A DNA stretch of 64,000 bases, taken from the NCBI GenBank assembly GCA_045110675.1, contig JBGCGJ010000006.1, positions 62,001 through 126,000 on the forward strand. Reading direction: 5' to 3'. Under the pieces are notes generated by a model, which was not told the DNA's origin, ran no database searches, and was given only the letters and a program-made list of their open reading frames with translations. Shown here in pieces: positions 1-9,103 of this stretch; within the stretch, counting starts at the first letter, position 1, and each line of letters opens with the position of its first letter. Made by a program: the position numbers and the translations under genes. Origin of the DNA: JBALVT01 sp045110675. Lineage in GTDB: Bacteria > Pseudomonadota > Gammaproteobacteria > Pseudomonadales > Halieaceae.

Positions 1-520
1 CAGACAGCGCATTTATCTCGCCGACGGAGGCCTCGATTCTCGCGTTTAGCTCCGTATCCAGGTCGCGAAAAGCGGTATCCAGATAGCTAAACCTATTCGC
101 CAAAGATTGGGCTTCGCCCACTAGAACCTGCCGCTCCGGGAGCGAACCCGGATTGTTTGCCACATCTTGAACCGCATTAAAAAAGTCACTGATAACAGGC
201 CCCAGGCCCACTGCAGGATCGGCCAACAGCCCGTCCAGGCGACTCGCAAGATCATAGGTCGTTTGGAAGCCCGTTTGGGAAGAGGTGCGGGAACGCACTT
301 CAGAAGTCAAAAACTGATCGTAAAAACGCTCGACAGAATCAACACCTACGCCAGTACCTACGTAGTTGCCGCCGAAAAATTGCGGGGGCAAACTGCTGAG
401 GTTCACTCTCTGACGACTAAACCCTTCTGTGTTGGCATTGGAAATATTATGCCCAGTCGTCGTGATGGCCTGCTGTATCGACAGCAGTGCAGAGGTTCCA
501 ATATTTAAAAGATCAGCCAC
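1..520 (-). CDS. flgK: Flagellar hook-associated protein 1 FlgK, N-terminal part (runs off the window)
   Basis: The minus strand opens with GTG at 520 and reads MADLLNIGTSALLSIQQA, then a TTTGHNISNANTEGF stretch. This is the conserved N-terminal D0 region of FlgK, the first junction protein between hook and filament. About 173 codons are present and the rest lies beyond position 1. GTG is chosen because the family starts exactly at this MADLLN-type sequence; the upstream Shine-Dalgarno is weak. It follows flgJ on the same strand after 61 bp and has its own sigma-28 like promoter, as expected for a late flagellar gene. The partner flgL would be expected further downstream, outside the window. 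Confidence 0.93.
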   Translation of the reverse strand, partial: MADLLNIGTSALLSIQQAITTTGHNISNANTEGFSRQRVNLSSLPPQFFGGNYVGTGVGVDSVERFYDQFLTSEVRSRTSSQTGFQTTYDLASRLDGLLADPAVGLGPVISDFFNAVQDVANNPGSLPERQVLVGEAQSLANRFSYLDTAFRDLDTELNARIEASVGEINALS

Positions 521-568
521 AATAAATTACCCGTTAATCATCCACCGACGTTCATGGTTGTCTTAGCT

Positions 569-595
569 ATATCGGCAGGATCTAGAATTTCTTTA
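569..595 (-). promoter_or_regulatory. Sigma-28 (FliA) type promoter of flgK
   Basis: The minus strand reads TAAAGAAA-N11-GCCGATAT. The FliA consensus is TAAAGTTT-N11-GCCGATAA, so the TAAAG half, the spacer and GCCGATA match. It overlaps the flgJ stop codon and lies about 50 nt upstream of the flgK GTG. FliA control of flgK is well known in enteric bacteria and pseudomonads. Confidence 0.7.
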
Positions 596-1553
596 GCTCG
601 TTAACCACTGCGCCAAATGACGCTTTGCCCACAATGCCCATAATTTTCTGCGCATAGTTGGGGTCGGTCGCGTAACCGGCACCTTGCAATTCGCTTAAAA
701 ATTCACCAGCATCGCCTACTTTGTCTAAAGCTTGCTGGTAGCGAGGGTTACTCTTGAGAAAGTTGACATAGTCCTCAAAACTCTTGGCAATCGAGTCATA
801 GACACGAAAGCTGGATTTCTCCAGGGCAGCTGTGCCGTCGCGGTATTCCAGGGAATTGACCGCCGCTGAGGGCCCGTCCCAGCTCCGCCCCGCCTTTATC
901 CCAAACAAGTTAAAACTACTGCCGCCGTCGACCGCTTGAATAACCCGCTTACCCCACCCAGTTTCCAGGGCCGACTGTGCAACTAGCACCAGCGGGTCTA
1001 AGCCAATCTGCTTCGCTGCCTCTACCGCGCTGTCCCAAACATCACGAATAAACACTTCAGGTGATGATGGTTTCCACGCCGCTGCTTCAGCGCTCCGGGG
1101 CTCGGTAATAGCAAGATCACCGCTGTTTAATGCCGCAACCGGCGCAGCTACTTGCACTGCTGCGGATGAATTCTGCAATTGCTCCTTCGCCTGCCGATAG
1201 GCCGATGAAGCCGGTGGCAATAAGTCAGGCTGATCGCGGGGTGCGCGATGTCCGCGCAATTCCTGAACCAAGACATTCGCCAAACCCAACCCATTGCCCT
1301 GGGACAGGTCCAGTGAAATCTGCTGATCGAACATGCTTTGATACGTTTCCATTTGATTGCTGTCGAACAGACCGCCGTCAATGCTGGCGTCGCGCATGGA
1401 CTTCAGCATCATCTGCACAAAGATAGATTCAAATTGGCTCGCAACTTCTTCAATCGCCTCGGAAGGTACTTTGCTTGCCTGGCTGCGCAGCGCTCCAAGT
1501 CCTGCCAGATCGTGATAGACCGACGCGCTTGCCGTGGCTGCTGATCCCGACAA
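582..1553 (-). CDS. flgJ: FlgJ, rod-cap scaffold and peptidoglycan hydrolase
   Basis: A 323-residue two-domain FlgJ. Residues about 30-105 form the rod-binding part (EEVASQFESIFVQMMLKSMR), which caps the growing rod in the periplasm. Residues about 165-315 form a GH73-type beta-N-acetylglucosaminidase domain that opens the peptidoglycan for the rod; it contains SALETGWGKR, whose Glu is the expected catalytic acid, and GYATDPNYAQKI near the end. No N-terminal signal peptide is visible, in keeping with export by the flagellar type III apparatus. It lies 2 bp downstream of flgI, so translation is probably coupled. Confidence 0.95.
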   Translation of the reverse strand: MSGSAATASASVYHDLAGLGALRSQASKVPSEAIEEVASQFESIFVQMMLKSMRDASIDGGLFDSNQMETYQSMFDQQISLDLSQGNGLGLANVLVQELRGHRAPRDQPDLLPPASSAYRQAKEQLQNSSAAVQVAAPVAALNSGDLAITEPRSAEAAAWKPSSPEVFIRDVWDSAVEAAKQIGLDPLVLVAQSALETGWGKRVIQAVDGGSSFNLFGIKAGRSWDGPSAAVNSLEYRDGTAALEKSSFRVYDSIAKSFEDYVNFLKSNPRYQQALDKVGDAGEFLSELQGAGYATDPNYAQKIMGIVGKASFGAVVNELKKF

Positions 1554-1555
1554 GG

Positions 1556-2683
1556 CTAGATCACCACCAGCTCGGCACGCAGAGCTCCTGCACGCTCAAG
1601 GGCTTCGAGTATCGCTACAAGATCACCGGGGGCGGCGCCAACCTTATTGATCGCCGCCACCAAATCCTTGAGCGTGATTCCCGGGTCGACGTAAAACAAT
1701 CGACTGCCCTCTTCCTCAATGGCAATCTCAGAATTTGGAGTAACAACAGTCTCTCCACGCCTGGCAAAGGGTGCCGGCTGACTGGCTTGAAAATTTTCGG
1801 AAATGCTGACAGTAAGATTGCCATGGGCAACGGCCGCAGGACTCACCCTAACCTCACTGCCGATAACCACGGTGCCGGAGCGAGAGTTGATAATCACCCT
1901 GGCGGCAGCCGCCCCAGGGTCTACCGGCAAGTTTTCCACAGCAGAAATAAACGCCACTTTGTCGGCTGCATCGAGCGGAGCTCGCACTTCCACTGTGGCC
2001 GCATCGAGGGGCTTCGCCATACCAGGCCCCATGGTGTCGTTAATGCTGGCCGCCATTCGCATGGCCGTTGTGAAATCAGGCGCATTGAGGCTCATAATAA
2101 GTTTAGGGTCTGAACTGAATGCACTTACCACTGTGCGCTCAACCGTTGCGCCGTTGGGGATTCGCCCGGAGTTCGATACATTGACAGCAACGCTGGACCC
2201 ATCCGCACCCTCGGCACCAAATCCACTGACAACCATATTTCCCTGGGCCATTGCATACAGTTTCCCGTCGGCGCCTTTTAGTGGTGTCATCAGCAATGCT
2301 CCACCGCGCAAACTTTTGGCGTTACCCAGTGACGATACCGTGACGTCAATCGTCTGCCCAGGTTTGGCGAAAGGTGGCAACTCGGCGTGCACCATGACAG
2401 CCGCAACATTTTTCAATTGCGGGTTTACATTGGCGGGTATCGCAACGCCCAGTTTTGCCAGCATGTTCTTAACGCTCTGAACGGTAAACGGTGTCTGGGT
2501 TGTTTGGTCACCGGAGCCATCCAAACCCACCACGATGCCGTATCCGATAAGCTGATTACTACGAATGCCATTGATGGTGGCGAGATCTTTGATGCGATCG
2601 GCGATGGCAAACTGCCCCTGCACTGCAAATCCAATCGCGATAAAGAAGGACAGTGCTCGTCTGATTTTTCTTGAAAATTTCAT
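1556..2683 (-). CDS. flgI: Flagellar P-ring protein FlgI
   Basis: The P-ring subunit surrounds the rod in the peptidoglycan layer. I start it at the ATG at 2683, giving 375 residues: [19 protein letters not shown] is a Sec signal peptide with cleavage probably after QFAIA. A longer frame to 2737 would overlap flgH and push the signal peptide inward, while the chosen ATG has AGGAT about nine bases upstream. The mature protein begins [20 protein letters not shown], the family hallmark, and continues with GLDGSGDQT and [15 protein letters not shown]. It lies 11 bp after flgH. FlgA, encoded divergently, is its assembly chaperone. Confidence 0.95.
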   Translation of the reverse strand: MKFSRKIRRALSFFIAIGFAVQGQFAIADRIKDLATINGIRSNQLIGYGIVVGLDGSGDQTTQTPFTVQSVKNMLAKLGVAIPANVNPQLKNVAAVMVHAELPPFAKPGQTIDVTVSSLGNAKSLRGGALLMTPLKGADGKLYAMAQGNMVVSGFGAEGADGSSVAVNVSNSGRIPNGATVERTVVSAFSSDPKLIMSLNAPDFTTAMRMAASINDTMGPGMAKPLDAATVEVRAPLDAADKVAFISAVENLPVDPGAAAARVIINSRSGTVVIGSEVRVSPAAVAHGNLTVSISENFQASQPAPFARRGETVVTPNSEIAIEEEGSRLFYVDPGITLKDLVAAINKVGAAPGDLVAILEALERAGALRAELVVI

Positions 2684-2694
2684 TCGCAATAATC

Positions 2695-3387
2695 CTAGAA
2701 AGGCCATATCGGGCTGATGAAAAATCGCGAAAGCCAACCCACTTTATTCACATCGGCAGTTGCACCGGTGCCGCCATAAGAAATGCGCGCGTCGGCGATT
2801 TTGGTTGAAACAATGGTGTTGGTCGTAGAGATATCAACCGGGCGAATGATGCCGCGCAGTCGAATGTATTCATTTCCCTGGTTGATCTGAATCCATTTTT
2901 CGCCTTGTATATAGAGGTTTCCTCCCGGAAACACCTTGGCGATAGTCACCGTAATACTGCCCTGCAAACTGTTGCTTTGGTTACTCGCACTCTCACCGTC
3001 GAAGGCATGACTACTGGACAAGTCGAATCCGAGCGTTGAATCAGAACCGATCACCCGGGCTTGCCCACCCAATATGGGATCGGTAATCGAAGTGCTATTG
3101 GACTTATCCAGTGTGGTGTCGCTTGTTTTTGCAGCGTCCGTGGCTTCTGCCAGCAACACCGTGAGGATGTCGCCCACTTGCCGAGCACGCAAATCCTCGA
3201 ACAACACCATGTTGTAACCGCTATCTGCATAAATCGAACCGGTAGGTTCCGTTGGTTCCATTTCTGGATAGTAGTCAATCGGTTCGGCCGATGCGTAATC
3301 AGGGTGAACTCGATTCGGAGAATTCATACAACCAACCAGGAATGCCAGTAGAAGCAAGAACAGCCATTTAATTTGGGAGAATTTCAT
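2695..3387 (-). CDS. flgH: Flagellar L-ring lipoprotein FlgH
   Basis: FlgH forms the L-ring bushing in the outer membrane. The 230-residue product has a lipoprotein signal, [20 protein letters not shown], with a lipobox ending LVGC. Family features follow: [35 protein letters not shown], and a C-terminal [29 protein letters not shown] region ending SPIWPF. It sits between flgG and flgI with gaps of 8 and 11 bp. Nothing is unusual in it. Confidence 0.95.
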   Translation of the reverse strand: MKFSQIKWLFLLLLAFLVGCMNSPNRVHPDYASAEPIDYYPEMEPTEPTGSIYADSGYNMVLFEDLRARQVGDILTVLLAEATDAAKTSDTTLDKSNSTSITDPILGGQARVIGSDSTLGFDLSSSHAFDGESASNQSNSLQGSITVTIAKVFPGGNLYIQGEKWIQINQGNEYIRLRGIIRPVDISTTNTIVSTKIADARISYGGTGATADVNKVGWLSRFFISPIWPF

Positions 3388-3395
3388 CTTAACCC

Positions 3396-4181
3396 CTAGA
3401 GATTATTCGCAACGTACTGGAGCATCTGATCGGTAGTCGATATCGCCCGAGAATTCATTTCGTAGGCGCGCTGGGTTTCAATCATATTGACCAGCTCCTC
3501 TACGACATTGACGTTGGAGGTTTCCACATACCCTTGCGAAACCGTACCGAGACCGTTCAACCCAGGATTGCCCGACTGCGGCGACCCGCTGGCGCTGGAT
3601 TCCAAAAACAGGTTGTCACCGATGGGCTGAAGGCCCGCCGGGTTCACAAAATCGGCCAGCTGAACATTGCCAATTTGGCTGATCGCGGTAGACCCCGGAA
3701 GGCGAACAGAGACGGTTCCATCTGCGCCAATTGTGAGGGACTGCGCATTCTCCGGAATTGAAATAGACGGCTGAACCTGAAAGCCACCCGAGGTAACCAG
3801 TTGGCCCTGCGCATCCATCTGAAAGCTTCCATCGCGGGTGAAAGCCTGGGAGCCATCAGGCATCAAAACTTGAAAAAAGCCTCTGCCTTGAATCGCCATA
3901 TCCAGTTGATTATCGGTCTGCTGCAAATTTCCCTGGGTGAATAATTTTTCGGTCGCCACGGTTCGAACACCGGTTCCCATCATCAAGCCCGAGGGCAGCT
4001 GGGTATCTTGAGAAGACTGTGCACCGACCTGTCGAACATTTTGATACAGCAAATCAGCGAATACAGCGCGACCGCGTTTGTAACCTGTGGTACCGGCATT
4101 AGCCAAGTTATTGGCAATGTTCGACATCTTGGTTTGCTGTGCATCCAAGCCGGTCTTAGCGATCCAAAGTGACTGGTTCAT
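3396..4181 (-). CDS. flgG: Flagellar distal rod protein FlgG
   Basis: FlgG builds the distal rod that passes through the P and L rings. At 261 residues it has the usual length. The N-terminal [20 protein letters not shown] and the following [15 protein letters not shown] carry the rod/hook ANNLAN-type signature. The C-terminus has the matching helix [22 protein letters not shown] and ends MLQYVANNL. It is preceded by flgF with an 11-bp gap. Export is by the flagellar type III system, so there is no signal peptide. Confidence 0.96.
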   Translation of the reverse strand: MNQSLWIAKTGLDAQQTKMSNIANNLANAGTTGYKRGRAVFADLLYQNVRQVGAQSSQDTQLPSGLMMGTGVRTVATEKLFTQGNLQQTDNQLDMAIQGRGFFQVLMPDGSQAFTRDGSFQMDAQGQLVTSGGFQVQPSISIPENAQSLTIGADGTVSVRLPGSTAISQIGNVQLADFVNPAGLQPIGDNLFLESSASGSPQSGNPGLNGLGTVSQGYVETSNVNVVEELVNMIETQRAYEMNSRAISTTDQMLQYVANNL

Positions 4182-4192
4182 TCAATCATTCC

Positions 4193-4933
4193 TCAACTCA
4201 ATTCCATTAAAGCCGCAGATGCTTGATCAAGATTCTCAGCGGTTTTCATCATTTTTACATGGTTCTCGAACTGTCTCGCTAGCTCAATCATATGCACCAT
4301 TGAGCCGACCGTATCGACGTTACTGGATTCCAGGGAACCGCTGGTCATCCTGACATTGGCATCGGCAACCAGTGGTTCACCGTCGCGGGTTTTCAATAGA
4401 CCCTCGCGACCTTTTTCGAGGTTTTGCGGGTCGGGGTTAACCAATTTAATGCGATCCACTACCGCCAGGGTATTGGGATCCTCACCCAGGGGAACAATGG
4501 AGATAGTCCCGTCTGCGCCGATCGCGATATTGGAAAACGGGGGCAGCGCTATTGGCCCACCCTCTCCAACCAGTTGCATGCCAGCGCCATCGACCAATTG
4601 GCCCAGCTCGCTAACACGCAAATCTCCTCGACGACTTATTCCTTGCGAACCATCAGCAGCTTGCACTGTCATCCAACCCGGACCGTTAATGGCGACATCC
4701 AAATCTCTTCCGGTGATGTTGATAACACCCTCGCTAACATCGACGCCGGAGTTAACCATTTGCGGATAAGCGCGACTGCCAACACCTTGGCCGGAAATCT
4801 GAGCGACCTTTTCCAGCATGAGGTCTGCGCGAAATCCTGAGGTGGAGGCGTTGGCCATGTTTTGCGCATTGGCAGCCTGTGAGATCATCGATTCTCGGGC
4901 GCCCGATGCGGCGATATAGACAAAGTGATCCAT
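4193..4933 (-). CDS. flgF: Flagellar proximal rod protein FlgF
   Basis: FlgF is a proximal rod subunit. The 246-residue protein starts MDHFVYIAASGARESMISQ and continues AANAQNMANASTSGFRADL, with the C-terminal helix NVDTVGSMVHMIELARQFE, both diagnostic for the FlgF/FlgG family. The MDHFVYIA start and the position between flgE and flgG separate it from FlgG. The gap to flgE is 17 bp. Confidence 0.95.
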   Translation of the reverse strand: MDHFVYIAASGARESMISQAANAQNMANASTSGFRADLMLEKVAQISGQGVGSRAYPQMVNSGVDVSEGVINITGRDLDVAINGPGWMTVQAADGSQGISRRGDLRVSELGQLVDGAGMQLVGEGGPIALPPFSNIAIGADGTISIVPLGEDPNTLAVVDRIKLVNPDPQNLEKGREGLLKTRDGEPLVADANVRMTSGSLESSNVDTVGSMVHMIELARQFENHVKMMKTAENLDQASAALMELS

Positions 4934-4950
4934 CAGATATTACTCAGGCG

Positions 4951-6216
4951 CTACCGGAGATTAATCACGGTTTGAGTGATCGTGTCCTGGGTCTGAATCA
5001 CCTGGGCGTTGGCCTGAAAGTTTCTCTGGGCAATAATCATGTTGACCAACTGCTCGGTAATATCCACGTTTGAACCCTCCAGGGCCCCGGACTGCAACAC
5101 TCCCAAACCAGAACTACCCGGCGCACCCAGGGTGCCCGCACCCGAGGAGAAAGTTTCCGCCCAGGTGGTATCGCCCAGAGGTTGCAAGCCGTTCGGGTTA
5201 GGAAAACCCACCAGGGCTATCTGTCCCAGCGCCCGGGATTGGCCGTTAGTGTAACGCGCAAATACGATCCCGGATTCATCAATTTCAAGGCCGGTCAGCT
5301 GTCCTGTGGTAAAACCATCTTGCACCGAAGCGCTCACCGCAAACTCTGTCCCAAACTGGGTGAAATCGGATACCGACAACGTGAATGTTTGGGTAGCTGC
5401 ACCTGTGGGGAGACCGGTTTCAGTCAAAGGGTTCCAACCAGCGATAGTGATATCGACAGGCAGGGTCAAAGGATCGAACTTTCCGTTCGACTGGAAGTTA
5501 ATGGTATCGGGACCGGAAGTAGTGACCCCATCAATCGTCGAATGCACTTCCCACTCGTTCGGATTGGCGGTTTTTATATAGTAAGTACTGAGAATATGAG
5601 AGTTGCCCAAACCGGAATAGATCGTCGTCGACGTTACCGCGTTGTATGAGTCCGGATCGGGAGCGGTAGGCGGCGTCGCAAAAGCATCAAAGGGTCCGCC
5701 AAACGGAATGACGGGAGATCCCTGGCGCGAATCCAGGTTGGCGGTCAGACTCAATTGCGTGGTGGGGCTGGGATCAATCAGCGAGGTATCGAGCTGTAAA
5801 TCATCGGGTTGACCATTGATTAATCCAGTGGTGCTTACCTCAAAGGCCTGCAGCCGCTGGCCTTGAGTGGACACAATAAATCCCTCTCTATCCACCTGGA
5901 AGTTTCCAGCTCGGCTGTACAGAGCCGCTCCGTTATCACTCAGGAGAAAAAAACCATTACCGTTAATCGCCAGATCGAGTGCATTGTTGGTAAAGCTGAT
6001 ATTGCCCTGGGTAAATTCCTGGGTCACCCCCGCGAGGTTCACACCCTGACCGATGGCGTTGCCGCCGGCACCGAGCAAGCTGGTGGCATACACATCCGCG
6101 AACTCAGCGCGCGATGTTTTAAATCCTGTGGTTGAACTGTTCGCAATGTTGTTACCAATGACTCCCAAATCCGCTGTTGCTGCATTGATTCCCGAAACCG
6201 CAGTATCAAACGACAT
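4951..6216 (-). CDS. flgE: Flagellar hook protein FlgE
   Basis: FlgE polymerises into the hook, the universal joint between rod and filament. The 421-residue product begins MSFDTAVSGINAATADLGVI with GNNIANSSTTGFKTSRAEF and ends with the NVDITEQLVNMIIAQRNFQ helix and ITQTVINLR. The centre (about residues 130-330) is the variable surface-exposed part and includes a YSGLGNSHILSTYY stretch. The length is typical for pseudomonad-like hooks. It lies after flgD with a 54-bp gap in which I see no strong terminator. Confidence 0.96.
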   Translation of the reverse strand: MSFDTAVSGINAATADLGVIGNNIANSSTTGFKTSRAEFADVYATSLLGAGGNAIGQGVNLAGVTQEFTQGNISFTNNALDLAINGNGFFLLSDNGAALYSRAGNFQVDREGFIVSTQGQRLQAFEVSTTGLINGQPDDLQLDTSLIDPSPTTQLSLTANLDSRQGSPVIPFGGPFDAFATPPTAPDPDSYNAVTSTTIYSGLGNSHILSTYYIKTANPNEWEVHSTIDGVTTSGPDTINFQSNGKFDPLTLPVDITIAGWNPLTETGLPTGAATQTFTLSVSDFTQFGTEFAVSASVQDGFTTGQLTGLEIDESGIVFARYTNGQSRALGQIALVGFPNPNGLQPLGDTTWAETFSSGAGTLGAPGSSGLGVLQSGALEGSNVDITEQLVNMIIAQRNFQANAQVIQTQDTITQTVINLR

Positions 6217-6270
6217 AATACTTCTCCTGACTTAATTACGTTTTAGTTATCGATCGACGATCAAACGCCC

Positions 6271-6942
6271 TTACAAAAAACTTTTAACTTCTGTGATGCT
6301 TACCTGATCCCCACCCGCCAGATTTAGCGCAACCCCACCATTGGCTCCATCGATGGTGACCGACTCAACCCGGCTGTGTGTGTAGACTGATACAGCCTCT
6401 ATCTGACCCTGGCTGAAAGACTCGGCACTGACCCGGTACTGACCTGGAAGTGCAAGACTTCCGTCATCTTTGATGCCATCCCACTGCACTTTTATCTCAC
6501 CCGGCGCAGAGGGACCCATCGCTCGACTGTGAACGAGATTGCCCGCCATATCCTGTATATAAAGCGTAACTGCACCACTGGTCTGAGGAAGATCAATGGT
6601 CGCATCGAGTGTTTCACCGTCGGCCAGCACACCTAAATTGGATTCCGTCACAACTTTTTGACCCACCAAGCTAGCGGCTTGCAACGTTTGATTAGCACTC
6701 AAAACACCGGAGAGATTGCCAAAACCTTCCTGTATTCCCTGAATGCCTTCAACAGTGCTGAACTGTGCCATCTGGGACAAAAACTCGGTATTTTCTAGCG
6801 GCTTGGTCGGATCCTGATTCTCCAACTGAGCGATCATAAGCTTGAGAAAATCTTCCTGCCCCAATTCATCCGCCTGTCGTGGGCCCGATGCGGTGTTCGA
6901 GTTCGATGGAAATAATTCCGAAATACTGGGCGCTGCGTCCAT
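6271..6942 (-). CDS. flgD: Flagellar hook cap protein FlgD
   Basis: FlgD is the scaffold that caps the growing hook and is discarded afterwards. The 223-residue protein has the conserved N-terminal segment LGQEDFLKLMIAQLENQDPT followed by ENTEFLSQMAQFSTVEG. The C-terminal half has the FlgD Ig/Tudor-like domain, with GAVTLYIQDMAGNLV and the VQWDGIKDDG motif followed by LPGQYRVS. It is directly downstream of flgC. Confidence 0.95.
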   Translation of the reverse strand: MDAAPSISELFPSNSNTASGPRQADELGQEDFLKLMIAQLENQDPTKPLENTEFLSQMAQFSTVEGIQGIQEGFGNLSGVLSANQTLQAASLVGQKVVTESNLGVLADGETLDATIDLPQTSGAVTLYIQDMAGNLVHSRAMGPSAPGEIKVQWDGIKDDGSLALPGQYRVSAESFSQGQIEAVSVYTHSRVESVTIDGANGGVALNLAGGDQVSITEVKSFL

Positions 6943-6962
6943 TTGGTTCTCCTGATTGCTGC

Positions 6963-7376
6963 TTAGTTGCCGAGGGTCAAGGTGCGCATGATGAGCTGCT
7001 TGGTGGTATTCATCGCGGCAATGCTGCTTTGATAGGAGCGCGACGCTGACATCATGTTGGCCATCTCTTCTACGGAATTGACGTTCGAGCGAAATATATA
7101 ACCCTCTTCATTCGCTTTCGGATGGTCGGGGGCGTATTCCTTGCGGGGGACAACCTTGCTCTCCACGATGTCATCCACCTTTACACCCACCGCGCCCTGG
7201 TTCATCTGGGCGGTTTCAAAAGCAGCAGAGAAAACGGGATATTTCCCGCGATACGCTCCTTCTTCAGAGCTGCCAACAACCTCTGCATTCGCCAAATTAC
7301 TGGCGATGGTATTAAGACGCACACTCTGCGCCGACAAAGAGGATCCCGAGATTTCAAAGACATTAAAAAGGCTCAT
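6963..7376 (-). CDS. flgC: Flagellar proximal rod protein FlgC
   Basis: A 137-residue proximal rod subunit. It begins MSLFNVFEISGSSLSAQSVR with LNTIASNLANAEVVGSSEE, and it has the YAPDHPKANEEGY segment and the C-terminal NVNSVEEMANMMSASRSYQ helix, all characteristic of FlgC. Its start lies two bases from the flgB stop, so the two genes are likely to be translationally coupled. Confidence 0.96.
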   Translation of the reverse strand: MSLFNVFEISGSSLSAQSVRLNTIASNLANAEVVGSSEEGAYRGKYPVFSAAFETAQMNQGAVGVKVDDIVESKVVPRKEYAPDHPKANEEGYIFRSNVNSVEEMANMMSASRSYQSSIAAMNTTKQLIMRTLTLGN

Positions 7377-7378
7377 GA

Positions 7379-7771
7379 TTACTCTCCTCTTATCGCAGAT
7401 TTAAGGCCCTTGATTCTGCCTTCCAGGAAATTCAAGCTGGCCTGATAACGAATCGCATTGTCCATGAAGGCCGCATGCTCCTGCTCGGTTTCAACCGAGT
7501 TACCATCCAATGAGGCCTGCGACGGCACGCGGTATAGGAGTTCGTGGGCCGAGCCTCCCAGCGACATATGTTTCTCATGACTTACCATCATATTGCCCTG
7601 CATCTTCTGTGATCCCGTTGCCTGGGCGAGGGCCTGCTCAAAATCGATATCCATCGACTTGTACCCGGGGGTGTCTGCATTGGCCAAATTGGCGGAAATC
7701 AGCTCAAACCGCTGCGCGCGAATACTCATCGCCTGGGGTGAAACACCAAAAACCTTGTCGATCACATTCAT
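7379..7771 (-). CDS. flgB: Flagellar basal-body rod protein FlgB
   Basis: The first gene of the minus-strand rod/hook operon and a proximal rod subunit next to the MS ring. The 130-residue protein reads MNVIDKVFGVSPQAMSIRAQ, then RFELISANLANADTPGYKSM, with the C-terminal NSVETEQEHAAFMDNAIRYQ. The ATG at 7771 has a GGAGGA ribosome binding site at 7779-7784. A sigma-54 like element lies a few tens of bases upstream. Confidence 0.96.
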   Translation of the reverse strand: MNVIDKVFGVSPQAMSIRAQRFELISANLANADTPGYKSMDIDFEQALAQATGSQKMQGNMMVSHEKHMSLGGSAHELLYRVPSQASLDGNSVETEQEHAAFMDNAIRYQASLNFLEGRIKGLKSAIRGE

Positions 7772-7797
7772 AAAAATTCCTCCATTACTCAGATCTA

Positions 7798-7813
7798 TAC
7801 AGGAAACGTGCCA
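7798..7813 (-). promoter_or_regulatory. Sigma-54 like promoter of the flgB operon
   Basis: The minus strand reads TGGCACG-TTTC-CTGTA. The -24 TGGCACG is a full match to the RpoN consensus and the spacing is right; the -12 element has GT in place of GC. The predicted start would be near 7786, leaving a short leader before the flgB ribosome binding site. Rod/hook operons are RpoN-dependent in many gammaproteobacteria with polar flagella. Confidence 0.55.
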
Positions 7814-7894
7814 GTATCATTATATTTATATAAATCAATAACTTAACGTATTACTAAAATATTGAAACTCGCAAATAACGGCAATGGATAGCCC

Positions 7895-7915
7895 CGGCGG
7901 CAATCATTGCCGCCG
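7895..7915. promoter_or_regulatory. 21-bp palindrome between flgB and flgA, candidate activator site
   Basis: Two 10-bp arms, CGGCGGCAAT and ATTGCCGCCG, are perfect inverted repeats around one central C. No T-run follows on either strand, so it is not a simple terminator. It lies about 80-100 bp upstream of the flgB -24 element and about 25 bp upstream of the flgA one. The CAAT/ATTG core resembles FleQ/FlrC-type sites, but the centre is one base rather than two, so the identity of the binder is a guess. Confidence 0.6.
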
Positions 7916-7938
7916 ACCAAAACGAGAGATTTAGCAAC

Positions 7939-7954
7939 TGGCACGAAAGATGCA
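7939..7954 (+). promoter_or_regulatory. Sigma-54 type promoter of flgA
   Basis: The plus strand reads TGGCACG-AAAG-ATGCA against the RpoN consensus TGGCACG-N4-TTGCA, a single mismatch outside the invariant GG and GC. Transcription would start near 7965, followed by AGAGGA (7970-7975) and the flgA ATG at 7986. Confidence 0.72.
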
Positions 7955-7985
7955 AACAATCTACAAAGTAGAGGAATAAACCCAT

Positions 7986-8708
7986 ATGGTGACAAATTAT
8001 TGGCGCAAGGCGGTGACACTCGCTGCGACGCTTACTGCCAGCTCCTTAGCCTGCAGCGCAGCGAGCGGCGCGCAACCCTATCAAAGCCTCGACAGCATTG
8101 TGGCCGCGGCAGCGACGGCGAGCGAAAGCCGCGCTAACAAAGAGGGGTATGACAATGTCTCTGTGGAAGTACGCCCGCTAGACAAACGTCTACGCTTGCG
8201 GCAATGCCAACAAGCGCTTGCTACTTTTGCGCCTCAAGCAACCCAGGTTTTGGGTTCCGTCAGTATGGGTATTCGCTGCAGTGATGCTAATCCCTGGACC
8301 ATTTATGTTCGCACCCAGGTGACCGCTCAGCGCAGTGTGCCGGTACTGACGAGAGCCCTGCCCCGCTACGCTTTAATAGGGCCCGAAGATATCAAGTTGG
8401 TGGAGCGGCCACTACAGTCAGCGGCTAACGGCCTGGTCTACGACCCGACACAACTCATCGGCAAGGAACTTACGCGCCAGCTGGATGCCGGTGCGACAAT
8501 TAGAGTCAACCAGTTGCGCTCACCCAATGCGATAAAACGAGGTCAGCAGGTAACAATCGTCTCGGGACTCAAGGGACTTGAAGTAAGAAATCAGGGCAAA
8601 GCTATGAAAGATGCTGTGGAAGGCGCAAGAGTTACGGTAACAAACTTGAGTTCAGGAAAAAATATTGAAGGTATAGCCCGTTCCGATGGAACGGTAAGCG
8701 TGCAATAA
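7986..8708 (+). CDS. flgA: FlgA, flagellar P-ring assembly chaperone
   Basis: FlgA is the periplasmic chaperone needed for P-ring formation by FlgI. The 240-residue protein has a signal peptide (MVTNYWRKAVTLAATLTASS, cleavage probably near CSAASGA) and an N-terminal domain with VEVRPLDKRLRLRQC. The C-terminal SAF-type domain shows VPVLTRALPRYALIGPEDIK and IGKELTRQLDAGATIRVNQL, ending with a beta-clip (GLEVRNQGKAMKDAVEG). It is transcribed away from flgB. In several pseudomonads cheV/cheR lie near this position; here they do not. Confidence 0.95.
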   Translation: MVTNYWRKAVTLAATLTASSLACSAASGAQPYQSLDSIVAAAATASESRANKEGYDNVSVEVRPLDKRLRLRQCQQALATFAPQATQVLGSVSMGIRCSDANPWTIYVRTQVTAQRSVPVLTRALPRYALIGPEDIKLVERPLQSAANGLVYDPTQLIGKELTRQLDAGATIRVNQLRSPNAIKRGQQVTIVSGLKGLEVRNQGKAMKDAVEGARVTVTNLSSGKNIEGIARSDGTVSVQ

Positions 8709-8726
8709 TTAAAACGGCATATGCGC

Positions 8727-8753
8727 TAAAGTTTTTGGACAAACCGCCGATAC
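8727..8753 (+). promoter_or_regulatory. Sigma-28 (FliA) promoter of the flgM-flgN-flgZ operon
   Basis: The plus strand reads TAAAGTTT-N11-GCCGATAC, which matches the FliA consensus at every position but the last. Transcription would start near 8760, about 14 nt before the flgM ATG. This is the classical feedback arrangement: FliA drives expression of its own anti-sigma factor. Confidence 0.9.
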
Positions 8754-8773
8754 TATGAATAGGCTATCTTAAT

Positions 8774-9100
8774 ATGGATAACGTAGACAATAAGATGAAT
8801 GTCAAACCACCCAGGGCAGATGTCAATTCCGGATCCCAGGCCTCGAGCAATAAGGTCGCGGGAACTTCGGCTGGCGCTTCGCTTGGCACCCACAGTTCGG
8901 TTGTAGGTGGGGGCGATACGGTCAGCTTCACAAGCACAGCGGCAGAAATGCTCAAGCTGGAAGAAAGCCTGGCGAATATCCCAGATGTCGACAACGTGCT
9001 CGTAGCATCAATTAAGGCGTCTATAGCAGATGGCAGCTATCGGGTGGACCCCGATAAAATTGTAGACACCTTGCTGAAACTCGAAAGAGAATTCCGCTAG
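8774..9100 (+). CDS. flgM: Anti-sigma-28 factor FlgM
   Basis: FlgM holds FliA inactive until the hook is complete, and is then exported through the flagellum. The 108-residue protein has the usual disordered N-terminal half (rich in Ser, Gly and Asn) and a C-terminal FliA-binding part: DTVSFTSTAAEMLKLEESLA, then SIKASIADGSYRVDPDKIVD and LLKLEREF. The GSYxVDxxxIA-type motif is diagnostic. The FliA promoter lies directly upstream and flgN follows after 3 bp. Confidence 0.93.
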   Translation: MDNVDNKMNVKPPRADVNSGSQASSNKVAGTSAGASLGTHSSVVGGGDTVSFTSTAAEMLKLEESLANIPDVDNVLVASIKASIADGSYRVDPDKIVDTLLKLEREFR

Positions 9101-9103
9101 TTT

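Noticed and set aside
1130..1426. Plus-strand frames antisense to flgJ and flgI (also 1475-2113 and 1803-2480)
   Set aside because: They lie wholly inside well-supported flagellar genes on the other strand and match no family.
2684..2737. Longer start for flgI at 2737
   Set aside because: It overlaps flgH and places about 18 extra residues before the signal peptide; ATG 2683 has its own ribosome binding site.
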